Shown here one piece after another: positions 35,116 through 41,819 of a stretch of DNA of 41,819 bases. The position numbers and the translations under genes are program-made. Positions within the stretch are counted from its first letter, which is position 1. The number at the start of each line of letters is the position of its first letter. The DNA comes from Mycobacterium palustre. GTDB lineage: Bacteria; Actinomycetota; Actinomycetes; Mycobacteriales; Mycobacteriaceae. Under the pieces are notes generated by a model. The model did not search any database and had not been told where the DNA came from. It worked only from the letters and a program-made list of their open reading frames with translations. Location: positions 1 to 41,819 of the forward strand of contig NZ_LQPJ01000007.1 of NCBI RefSeq assembly GCF_002101785.1. Reading direction: 5' to 3'.

Positions 35116-35511
35116 TTGTCGTCGGGCCTCCTCGACACCTCCGTCGTCGTCGAATGGCACGATCCAGCCGCGGTGACCGCACTCCCCGACGAGATCGCGA
35201 TATCTGCGGTCACGGCAGCCGAATTGGCGGCGGGCCCGCACGTAACCGCGGACGCTGTGGAAGCGGCGAAACGGCAGGCCCGGCTGCAGGAGGTCGAGTC
35301 GCTCCTCGAACCTATTCCGTTCGATGCGGCCGCCGCACGCAGCTATGGACTCGTCGTTGCAGCAGTCGTTCGCGAAGGAAGGAGACCGATGAGCCGCTTC
35401 GCCGACCTACCGATCGCGGCGACCGCACACGCCAGCGGCCTGGACCTTTACACCCGAAACGGCGACGATTTTGCGGGCCTCGAAGGCCTTGTTTGGGTCC
35501 TGGCAATTTGA
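35116..35511 (+). CDS. vapC: PIN-domain ribonuclease toxin (VapC family)
   Basis: A 131-aa PIN domain. Likely metal-binding acids are Asp7 in LLDTSVVV, the Glu in TAAELAAGP, the Asp in SRFADLPIAATA and the late Asp in TRNGDDFAGL. VapC toxins cut tRNA or rRNA at specific sites and are held inactive by the antitoxin coded just upstream. The start is TTG 35116, one base after the antitoxin stop, which should keep toxin translation low and coupled. It is convergent with the GH5 gene, 11 nt apart. Confidence 0.9.
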   Translation: MSSGLLDTSVVVEWHDPAAVTALPDEIAISAVTAAELAAGPHVTADAVEAAKRQARLQEVESLLEPIPFDAAAARSYGLVVAAVVREGRRPMSRFADLPIAATAHASGLDLYTRNGDDFAGLEGLVWVLAI

Positions 35512-35522
35512 GCCGACGGACG

Positions 35523-37019
35523 TCAGGGCGTCACGGCGACGTCGACCGTGGTCGCGCCGGCGTCCGCCACCACGGCCAGCACGGGCGCGTTGGGCGCCGA
35601 AACCGCTTGTCCGCCTGCGACACTCACCTGATATCCGTTCGGGTACTCGACCGGCGGCACCGAGATGAACGTCTGCGTGCCGGGCGCGAAGCTGCCCGCG
35701 CGGTCGGCCCGCTCGGTCGAATAGCGCAGCCGGAAAACGCCCGACCGAAACGACCAGTCCCTCGGTGTGCCGGCCACCACCTGGGGGTACGGGGCGGCGA
35801 GCACCCCGAGCTTGGCCGCGTTGACGTTGGCGCCGGTCGGCGGCCGGCTGGGATCGAAGACCAGCGCCTGGTCGTTCGGGGACGAGCTGGTCTTGTCGTT
35901 GCCGGTGTAGGCCCACTCCAGCCAGCCCATCCGATGGCGGTCGGTGTGGCGCATCACCTCGGCGATGTTGTTCAGGTCGTTGGTGGCGCCGAACTCGGTC
36001 AACAACGGCGGGATGTGATTGAAATCGGCGTAGAGGCTCGCGTTGGTGATCGTGACACCGTCCTCGAAGCGGCAGGCGATGTTTCGGTGCAGCACCGCTT
36101 CGATGGCGCAGTAGTCATGGAAGGAAAAGCCGGTGCTCGGGTCGACGATGTGGCCAAGATCGGTGTGAATTCCCTCGTCGAACAACGTGTTTGGTTCGAA
36201 GAACACCAGCGTGGTCGGGTCGGCGGCGCGAATCGCGGGCACCACCTTGCGATAGAACACGGTCAGCTTGTGGTCCTGCAGCGGGCAGCCCAGGACGGGG
36301 TTGAAGCAGCCCTCCCAGATGAAGCCGGGCCACGGCTCGTTGAGCACCTCGTAGCCGAATACGCCCGGGTTGCCGCGGAAGAAGGACGCGACGTGCGCCC
36401 AGGCGCGCGTGTAGTGGTCCTGCAGCCCGATCCCGTCGGGCGCCGGTGCGTCGCTCCAAAACGCGTGCCAGGCATGCTCTTCGGCGGGGTTGGCGAAATA
36501 GTTGCCGGGAAAGCCGAGTTGGGGGTTGGGCAGGCCGGCCGTCTGCACCGCCCACGCGGGTGCGCCCTCGCCCTGGAACGCCTCGTTGTAGAGGTCCTGA
36601 TGGAAGTCGAGCAGGCTGACGATCCCGTGTGACGCCAGCGTCGCGACGGTCTGGGCGATCGAGGTGAGGTAGTTGTCGTCGTAGGTGAGCGGCTGCGGCT
36701 CCACGGCCGCCCAGATGACGCCGACCCGCATCGCGTTGAACCCGTTGGCCTGCAAGAAGGCGGCGTCGTCGTCGCCGAAACCGTCGGCCGCCGGCTCGTA
36801 CGGGGGGATCTTGTAGACGTGGTTGAGCCCGTGCAGCACCACGACGCGGCCGTCGGCGTCGGTGATCCACCTGCCGGCGTGGCCCAGCGGCAGCGTCGGG
36901 CCGGTGGGGGCGGCCCGCGCGGCCGGCGGCGCGACGACGGACCAGGCGTCGGTCGTCAGCGCGGCAACCAGCAGGCCGGCCGCGAACAGGCCGACCACGC
37001 GGGCGGGGCGGATACGCAT
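35523..37019 (-). CDS. Secreted GH5 glycosidase, endoglycoceramidase-like
   Basis: A 498-aa exported protein with a signal peptide (about residues 1-37, ending ARAAP). The catalytic domain is a GH5 barrel: HGLNHVYKIPPY near the N-terminus, acid/base Glu228 in VLNEPWPG and nucleophile Glu342 in LLTEFGATND. A C-terminal beta domain of about 120 residues follows. Length, the C-G-C cysteine region after NEPWPG, and both Glu positions resemble Rhodococcus endoglycoceramidase II (about 490 aa, Glu233 and Glu351). That enzyme releases the glycan from glycosphingolipids. A different GH5 substrate is possible. The ATP-binding protein gene lies upstream on the same strand. Confidence 0.85.
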   Translation of the reverse strand: MRIRPARVVGLFAAGLLVAALTTDAWSVVAPPAARAAPTGPTLPLGHAGRWITDADGRVVVLHGLNHVYKIPPYEPAADGFGDDDAAFLQANGFNAMRVGVIWAAVEPQPLTYDDNYLTSIAQTVATLASHGIVSLLDFHQDLYNEAFQGEGAPAWAVQTAGLPNPQLGFPGNYFANPAEEHAWHAFWSDAPAPDGIGLQDHYTRAWAHVASFFRGNPGVFGYEVLNEPWPGFIWEGCFNPVLGCPLQDHKLTVFYRKVVPAIRAADPTTLVFFEPNTLFDEGIHTDLGHIVDPSTGFSFHDYCAIEAVLHRNIACRFEDGVTITNASLYADFNHIPPLLTEFGATNDLNNIAEVMRHTDRHRMGWLEWAYTGNDKTSSSPNDQALVFDPSRPPTGANVNAAKLGVLAAPYPQVVAGTPRDWSFRSGVFRLRYSTERADRAGSFAPGTQTFISVPPVEYPNGYQVSVAGGQAVSAPNAPVLAVVADAGATTVDVAVTP

Positions 37020-37110
37020 GGTCCTGCAAACAGTGAGGGGTAATGGTCACCGGGGCGACACGGTGGTGTTACGGTTCGCGCACAATGCGGCGCGCCGTTT
37101 GCGTTGCAGG

Positions 37111-39225
37111 CTAACGGGTTTGGAGCTCCCGCGCTTGCTCGGCGGCGCTGGCGGCCGCTGCGCGCATCCCGACCTCGGCCAGGTCGTCGGACACCGCGCG
37201 CAGCGCCGCGCCGTCTCGGTCGGCCAGGGCCCGCGCATGGGCGAGGACGATTCTGCCTACGACGCAGTCGATTTCGCCGCACAGCCGGGTGAGCGGATCG
37301 ACCGCGCGGATGTCGCCGAGGCGGACCGCCTCGTGCCAGGCGCGCAGCGCCACGCCGAACTGCCCGCCGCGTTCTGCCATCCGGGCGGCCTCGCGGGCGG
37401 CGGCCACCGCGCCGTGCGGGTCGCGCATCGCCGCCAGCCGCCACGCCCGCGCCACGCCGAGCTCCGGGGCGAACAACGCCGACTTGGTCCCGTGCCGAGA
37501 CTCGGCCCTGCTCAGGGCTTTCGCGGTCGCTGCGGTGTCGCCCTGCTGGGCCAGCGCGGTGGCCAACAGCGTCAGCGACAGCGGGCCCCAGGAGTAGCCG
37601 GTGCGTTCCAGCATGGCGGCGGCAGGGGCGAGTAACGCTGCGGCGCGGGCGAATTCGCCTTCGGCGAGCAGCACGTGCGCGAGCAGCACCTCGCCGATCG
37701 CGCGGCCCGGCTGCTGCAGTTCGGCGAAGTCGGTGAACTGCTGGGCGAGTCGGCGCGACGCGTCCAGCCGGCCCGCCATCAGCAGCGCCGTCGTTTGACC
37801 CAGCCCGATGGTGAAGCGCAGCAGCCCCGGATGCTCGCCGGCCAGGGCGCGTTGCGCCAACGGCTCGACGTCGTCGAAACGGCCCTGCCGCGCCGCGCAC
37901 AACGCCGCCGCGCTGGCCGCCCACGCCACCGCCTGGTCGTCGGCCGAGGGGGACGCAAGCACCTCCCCGGCGACCTTGACGGCGTGCCCGACGTTGCCGG
38001 CGTTCATCGCGAAGGTGGCGCTCAGCGCGTCCAGGGTGGTGCGCGGGCCCGCGTCGGTGACCCGGCTGCGGATGGTGCGCAGAAACGCCGTGGCGCGCTC
38101 GGGCTCGCTGAGCATCCAGAACTGGTTGGCCGCCCGCAGCAGCGTCCAGTCCATCAGCGCGGGCTCGGCCAGGGCGGTGTGGTCGACGGCGCCGAGCACC
38201 TCGTCGGCCTCGCGTCCGCGCCCCTGCCACGCCAGGGCGTGCGCGAGCGCCAGCCGCGCCGCCAAACCGCCGGACCGCTCCAGCGCCGAGCGGGCCAGCC
38301 GTTCGCCCAGCGCCAGATCGCCCAGCCGCAGCGCCTGCTGCGCGGCGGCGACGACCTCGGAGGACCGCTGCGGCGCGTCGCTGGCCAGCGCCAGCGACGA
38401 CAGCCGCAGCCGGTCGCTGAGGTGGTCGCGCGGGTGCTGGGCCAGCAGCTTGACCACCTCGGTGCGGCGCCGTCGCGCCTCGTCGGCGCCCAGCGCGTCG
38501 AGCGCACGCTCGGCGAACAGCGGGTGGGCCGTGTAGACCACCGGGTCGTCGGAACGTCCCCCGCGAATCCGGGTTTCGGCGGCTCCCCACTCCGTCGCCT
38601 CCGTCACCGCGCCGTCGCCGGCCAGTGCGGTCAGGTCCGCCAGCGACAGCGGCTCCTGGACGGCGAGGTAGTCCAGCACCGACCGCGCCGCCGGCGGCAG
38701 CTCGGCCAGGAAGGCGTCGACCTCGCCCGGCGTCGTCACCCCGCCGGGCGCCTCGACGTCGATGCGCTGCAGCAGGTCGTCCGTCCACAGCGCGGCGATG
38801 GCTTCCGGCGCGGCCTCGGCGCGGGCCGTGACGATCATCCGGGCCGTGCCGGCCAGGGCCAGCTGGTAGACCAGGGTGGCCGACAGGACGTCGAGGTGGT
38901 GGGCGTCGTCGACGACGAGCAGCAGGTCGCCACGCGCGGAGTCGTTCAGCGAGGCCCGGGCCGCCCGCAGCAGCGCGGCGGGCTTGCCGACCTCCGCGAT
39001 ATCGACCAGGTGGCCGAACGCCCCGAACGGAACGACGCGCTCGGTGGGGGTCCCGGTGACCCAGCGGGTGACCCCGCCGCCGTCCCTTCCGGCGGCCACG
39101 CGGGCCAGCGTGGATTTGCCGCAGCCGTCGGGTCCGAGCACCACCGCCCCCCGCCCGGCGCGCAGCGCCGCGTCCAGCCGCTCTGAGGCCGCCGCGTGCT
39201 GTGGCACGTTCCATCGAATCGGCAC
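37111..39225 (-). CDS. P-loop ATPase with TPR-like repeats (Rv1204c-like, STAND/MalT-type architecture)
   Basis: A 704-aa protein with Walker A GPDGCGKS (residues 31-38) and Walker B LLLVVDDAHH (Asp106, Asp107), followed by a winged-helix-like segment and a long array of alanine-rich helical hairpins typical of TPR regions in MalT/LuxR-type signal ATPases. The C-terminus ends in helices (AAAASAAEQARELQTR) and no LuxR DNA-binding domain is visible, so it may act through a partner. GTG 39225 gives VPIRWNVPQH; upstream open frame to 39639 is antisense to the LOG gene. As I recall Rv1204c is shorter (about 560 aa). It is divergent from the LOG gene. Confidence 0.82.
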   Translation of the reverse strand: MPIRWNVPQHAAASERLDAALRAGRGAVVLGPDGCGKSTLARVAAGRDGGGVTRWVTGTPTERVVPFGAFGHLVDIAEVGKPAALLRAARASLNDSARGDLLLVVDDAHHLDVLSATLVYQLALAGTARMIVTARAEAAPEAIAALWTDDLLQRIDVEAPGGVTTPGEVDAFLAELPPAARSVLDYLAVQEPLSLADLTALAGDGAVTEATEWGAAETRIRGGRSDDPVVYTAHPLFAERALDALGADEARRRRTEVVKLLAQHPRDHLSDRLRLSSLALASDAPQRSSEVVAAAQQALRLGDLALGERLARSALERSGGLAARLALAHALAWQGRGREADEVLGAVDHTALAEPALMDWTLLRAANQFWMLSEPERATAFLRTIRSRVTDAGPRTTLDALSATFAMNAGNVGHAVKVAGEVLASPSADDQAVAWAASAAALCAARQGRFDDVEPLAQRALAGEHPGLLRFTIGLGQTTALLMAGRLDASRRLAQQFTDFAELQQPGRAIGEVLLAHVLLAEGEFARAAALLAPAAAMLERTGYSWGPLSLTLLATALAQQGDTAATAKALSRAESRHGTKSALFAPELGVARAWRLAAMRDPHGAVAAAREAARMAERGGQFGVALRAWHEAVRLGDIRAVDPLTRLCGEIDCVVGRIVLAHARALADRDGAALRAVSDDLAEVGMRAAAASAAEQARELQTR

Positions 39226-39273
39226 CGCCCGAATTTTATTGCGCGCGATGTGCGCCCCATACCGGGCTTGGTC

Positions 39274-39279
39274 TACCTT
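39274..39279 (+). promoter_or_regulatory. -10-like hexamer of the LOG gene, leaderless spacing
   Basis: TACCTT ends 7 nt before the ATG at 39287 with no ribosome binding site between, fitting a leaderless transcript for the LOG-fadD6 pair. Confidence 0.4.
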
Positions 39280-39286
39280 TCGTGGT

Positions 39287-39850
39287 ATGCCCGCCGCCCG
39301 CGATCCGTCACGCCCATGGGCGGTGTGTGTGTACTGCGCGTCGGGACCCGAGCATCCCGAATTGCTTGAGCTTGCTGCGGAACTCGGCGAGGCGATCGCC
39401 GAGCGTGGCTGGACTTTGGTGTGGGGCGGCGGCCGGGTCTCGGCGATGGGCGCGTTGGCAACCGCCGCCCGCGCCCGCGGCGGCCGCACCGTCGGTGTGA
39501 TCCCGCAAATCCTGATGCGCCGCGAAATCGCCGACGCCGAGGCCGACGAGCTGATCGTCAGCGACACCATGCACGAGCGCAAGCAGCTGATGGAGGACCG
39601 CGCCGACGCGTTCATCGTGTTGCCCGGCGGCGTGGGCACCCTCGACGAACTGTTCGACGCCTGGACGACGGGTTACCTCGGCCTGCACGGTAAACCGATC
39701 GTGATGCTGGACCCGTTCGGACACTACGAGGGCCTCTGGCTCTGGCTGAACGGACTGCTGGACAGCGGCTACATCTCGCAAGCCGCGATGGACCGGTTGA
39801 TGCTGGTCGATAAGGTGGGTGCCGCACTAGAGGCGTGCGCTCCCGCCTGA
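39287..39850 (+). CDS. LOG family cytokinin riboside 5'-monophosphate phosphoribohydrolase (Rv1205-like)
   Basis: A 187-aa Rossmann-type enzyme that hydrolyses N6-modified AMP to release the free base (cytokinin). The family signature PGGVGTLDE is present, with WGGGRVSAMGALA earlier and MHERKQLMEDRADAF before it. The length equals Rv1205 as I recall it; that protein is a proteasome substrate whose accumulation leads to cytokinin-derived aldehydes that sensitise M. tuberculosis to nitric oxide. ATG 39287 is the start; the open frame upstream is antisense to the ATPase gene. fadD6 begins 44 nt after its stop. Confidence 0.92.
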   Translation: MPAARDPSRPWAVCVYCASGPEHPELLELAAELGEAIAERGWTLVWGGGRVSAMGALATAARARGGRTVGVIPQILMRREIADAEADELIVSDTMHERKQLMEDRADAFIVLPGGVGTLDELFDAWTTGYLGLHGKPIVMLDPFGHYEGLWLWLNGLLDSGYISQAAMDRLMLVDKVGAALEACAPA

Positions 39851-39894
39851 CCGACGGCGACTTAGCGGGACCGCCAACGAATCGAGGGGATCAC

Positions 39895-41679
39895 GTGTCC
39901 GATCACGACGGGGCAGCGCGCACGGCGGTCAGGCTGACCGACATCGCATCTGGGGTGCCTGGCGTCCTGGCGGACACGCCGGTGATCATGCGCGGGGCGC
40001 TGACCGGGCTGTTGGCCCAGCCGGGTTCGAAGAAATCGATCGGCAAGGTGTTCCAGGAACGCGCCGCCCGCTACGGCGACCGGGTCTTCCTGCGGTTCGG
40101 CGACCAGCACCTGACCTACCGCGACGCCAACGCGGCGGCCAACCGGTACGCCGCGGTGCTGGCCTCCCGCGGCGTGGGCCGCGGCGACGTCGTCGCGATC
40201 ATGCTGCGCAACTCGCCCAACGCGGTGCTGGCCATGCTGGCAACGGTCAAGTGTGGGGCGGTGGCCGGAATGCTCAACTATCACCAGCGCGGCGAGGTGC
40301 TGGCGCACAGCCTGGGCCTGCTGGACGCCAAGGTGCTGATCGCCGAGACCGACCTGGTCAGCGCGGTGGCCGACTGTGGCGGCTCGGGCAGCGCGGAGAC
40401 GGTGACCGTCGAAGACCTGGAGCGGTTCGCCCAGAGCGCGCCGGCCGTCAACCCGGAGTCGGCGTCGGCCGTGCAGGCCCGCGACACCGCCTTCTACATC
40501 TTCACCTCGGGTACAACGGGATTCCCCAAGGCCAGCGTGATGACCCACCTGCGGTGGCTGAAGGCGCTCGCGGCGTTCGGGGGAATCGGGTTGCGCCTCA
40601 AGAGCTCCGACACGCTGTATTGCTGCCTGCCGCTGTACCACAACAACGCGCTGACGGTGGCGCTGTCGTCGGTGATCAACTCCGGGGCCACCCTGGCGCT
40701 GGGCAAGTCGTTCTCGGCGTCGAAGTTCTGGGACGAGGTGATCGCCAACGACGCGACGGCGTTCATCTACATCGGCGAAATCTGCCGCTACCTGCTCAAT
40801 CAGCCGCCCAAGCCGACCGACCGCGCGCACAAGGTTCGCGTGATCGCCGGCAACGGGCTGCGCCCCGAGATCTGGGACCAGTTCACCAAGCGATTCGGCA
40901 TCGAGCGCGTCTGCGAGTTCTACGCCTCCAGTGAGGGCAACACCGCGTTCATCAACGTGTTCAACGTGCCGCGCAGCACCGGGGTCTTCCCGATGCCGCT
41001 GGCCTACGTGGAATACGACCCCGACACCGGCGAGCCGCTGCGCGACGAGAACGGGCGGGTGCGCCGGGTGCCCCCCGGCCAGCCCGGCCTGCTGCTGAGC
41101 CCGGTCAACCGGCTGCAGCCGTTCGACGGCTACACCGACAAAGAGTCCACCGAAAAGAAGTTGGTGCGCAACGCTTTTCGCGAGGGGGACTGCTGGTTCA
41201 ACTCGGGCGACGTGATGAGCCCGCAGGGCATGGGCCACGCGGCGTTCGTCGACCGGCTCGGCGACACCTTTCGGTGGAAGGGCGAAAACGTCGCCACCAC
41301 GCAGGTCGAGGCGGCGCTGGCCTCCGACGAGTCGGTCGAGGAGTGCACGGTTTTCGGTGTGGAGATTCCGCGCACCGGCGGGCGGGCCGGCATGGCCGCG
41401 GTCAAGCTGCGCGACGGCGCCGAGTTCGACGGCAAGTCCCTGGGCCGTGCGGTGTACGACCAGCTGCCGGCCTACGCGCTGCCGTTGTTTCTGCGGCTGG
41501 TCGAGTCGCTCGAGCACACCACGACGTTCAAGAGCCGCAAGGTGGAGCTGCGCCAGCAGGGCTACGGCCCCGACGTCAAGGACCCGCTGTATGTGCTGGC
41601 CGGCCGCGACGAGGGCTACGTGCCGTACTACGACGAGTATCCCGACGAGGTGGCGGCGGGCAAGCGGCCGCAAGGCTGA
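39895..41679 (+). CDS. fadD6: Long-chain fatty-acid-CoA ligase FadD6
   Basis: A 594-aa adenylate-forming ligase of the very-long-chain acyl-CoA synthetase/fatty acid transport (FATP) type. The AMP-binding motif is FIFTSGTTGFPKASVMTH-like (YIFTSGTTGFPKASVMTH), then FYASSEGNTAF, and a VDRLGDTFRWKGENV segment with the adenylation Asp. FadD6 (Rv1206) in M. tuberculosis is about 597 aa and activates long-chain fatty acids. GTG 39895 follows GAGGGGAT; the frame is open to 39835 without support. It is the last backbone gene; only 53 bp separate its stop from the right arm of the terminal repeat, where M. tuberculosis has folP2. Confidence 0.95.
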   Translation: MSDHDGAARTAVRLTDIASGVPGVLADTPVIMRGALTGLLAQPGSKKSIGKVFQERAARYGDRVFLRFGDQHLTYRDANAAANRYAAVLASRGVGRGDVVAIMLRNSPNAVLAMLATVKCGAVAGMLNYHQRGEVLAHSLGLLDAKVLIAETDLVSAVADCGGSGSAETVTVEDLERFAQSAPAVNPESASAVQARDTAFYIFTSGTTGFPKASVMTHLRWLKALAAFGGIGLRLKSSDTLYCCLPLYHNNALTVALSSVINSGATLALGKSFSASKFWDEVIANDATAFIYIGEICRYLLNQPPKPTDRAHKVRVIAGNGLRPEIWDQFTKRFGIERVCEFYASSEGNTAFINVFNVPRSTGVFPMPLAYVEYDPDTGEPLRDENGRVRRVPPGQPGLLLSPVNRLQPFDGYTDKESTEKKLVRNAFREGDCWFNSGDVMSPQGMGHAAFVDRLGDTFRWKGENVATTQVEAALASDESVEECTVFGVEIPRTGGRAGMAAVKLRDGAEFDGKSLGRAVYDQLPAYALPLFLRLVESLEHTTTFKSRKVELRQQGYGPDVKDPLYVLAGRDEGYVPYYDEYPDEVAAGKRPQG

Positions 41680-41732
41680 GCCGGCTTCGGCTGCGCCGAG
41701 ACTGCGTCCAGCGCGTGCTTGAGCGACGCGAA

Positions 41733-41819
41733 CGGGGCTAGCTGTACTCGGCCAGGACGTTGGTAGCAGGCGTGTCGGCTTGATGTGAGGAGAACCCCCG
41801 GGTGGGGTGTGGCGTGTCG
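41733..41819. repeat. Right arm of window-spanning inverted repeat
   Basis: The reverse complement of 1-87 with one mismatch. Identity begins 53 bp after the fadD6 stop codon. The strand pointing into the window carries the same open frame end as the left arm. Confidence 0.9.
41738..41818 (-). CDS. 3' end of the same unrecognised repeated ORF, partial
   Basis: On the minus strand an open frame enters from the right edge and ends at TAG (41740-41738) with ATNVLAEYS. It matches the left-edge frame except for the last residue (Ser instead of Thr). The protein family was not recognised; a mobile-element protein is likely but unproven. Confidence 0.4.
   Translation of the reverse strand, partial: DTPHPTRGFSSHQADTPATNVLAEYS

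Noticed and set aside
39862..41673. 603-aa minus-strand frame opposite fadD6
   Set aside because: Antisense shadow of FadD6, which has complete AMP-binding motifs; the frame has no recognisable domain.
41679..41692. Terminator hairpin after fadD6
   Set aside because: AGCCG and CGGCT pair around a 4-nt loop but the stem is only 5 bp and has no following U tract.

Overview
The window reads as chromosomal DNA of a slow-growing, GC-rich Mycobacterium, most like the M. avium complex. This is an inference from mycothiol (mshB), F420 (fbiC), a PE protein, mycobacterial FadD enzymes, and a backbone gene order that follows the M. tuberculosis Rv1167c-Rv1206 interval as I recall it. No RNA genes and no CRISPR array were seen.

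Layout. Positions 1-87 and 41733-41819 are an inverted repeat with one mismatch. Each arm carries the 3' end of the same inward-pointing reading frame, so the whole segment sits between two copies of one repeated element (or is a contig that broke at that element). 90-8662 is backbone: TetR regulator, mshB, a 35-aa mini-ORF plus a small membrane protein, a PE12-like protein, fbiC, a truncated mycothiol-dependent enzyme, the TB8.4 antigen, fdxC and a DapC-type aminotransferase. 8763-17622 is an accessory block where, as I recall, M. tuberculosis has its acyltrehalose (pks3/4-papA3-mmpL10) locus. It holds an APC permease fused to an OB-fold, and the overlapping operon stf0-cysD-cysNC-(31-aa membrane peptide)-yeiH, which couples PAPS synthesis to trehalose sulfation. 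A divergent methyltransferase and a small secreted protein follow. 17803-22534 is the proline catabolism locus (PruC-like regulator, rocA, putA). 22585-22786 holds two opposed arrays of 20-bp repeat units between convergent operons.

22796-28854 is a second accessory block. Six overlapping or abutting genes (P450, split ChsH2-like MaoC and DUF35 proteins, ChsH1-like MaoC, Ltp2-like aldolase, TetR) are read divergently from an aldehyde dehydrogenase. A perfect 21-bp palindrome, a probable operator, lies between them. The set looks like a hydratase plus retro-aldolase side-chain cleavage module of the kind used in steroid degradation.

28909-41679 returns to backbone: alpha/beta hydrolase, fadD36, MHS-family transporter, dapD and dapE (divergent, lysine/diaminopimelate pathway), a Phd-VapC type toxin-antitoxin pair, a secreted endoglycoceramidase-like GH5 enzyme, a P-loop ATPase, a LOG-family phosphoribohydrolase and fadD6. 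Several genes have a -10-like hexamer 6-8 nt before the start codon, as in leaderless mycobacterial transcripts. All comparisons with M. tuberculosis gene order and lengths are from memory and were not computed.
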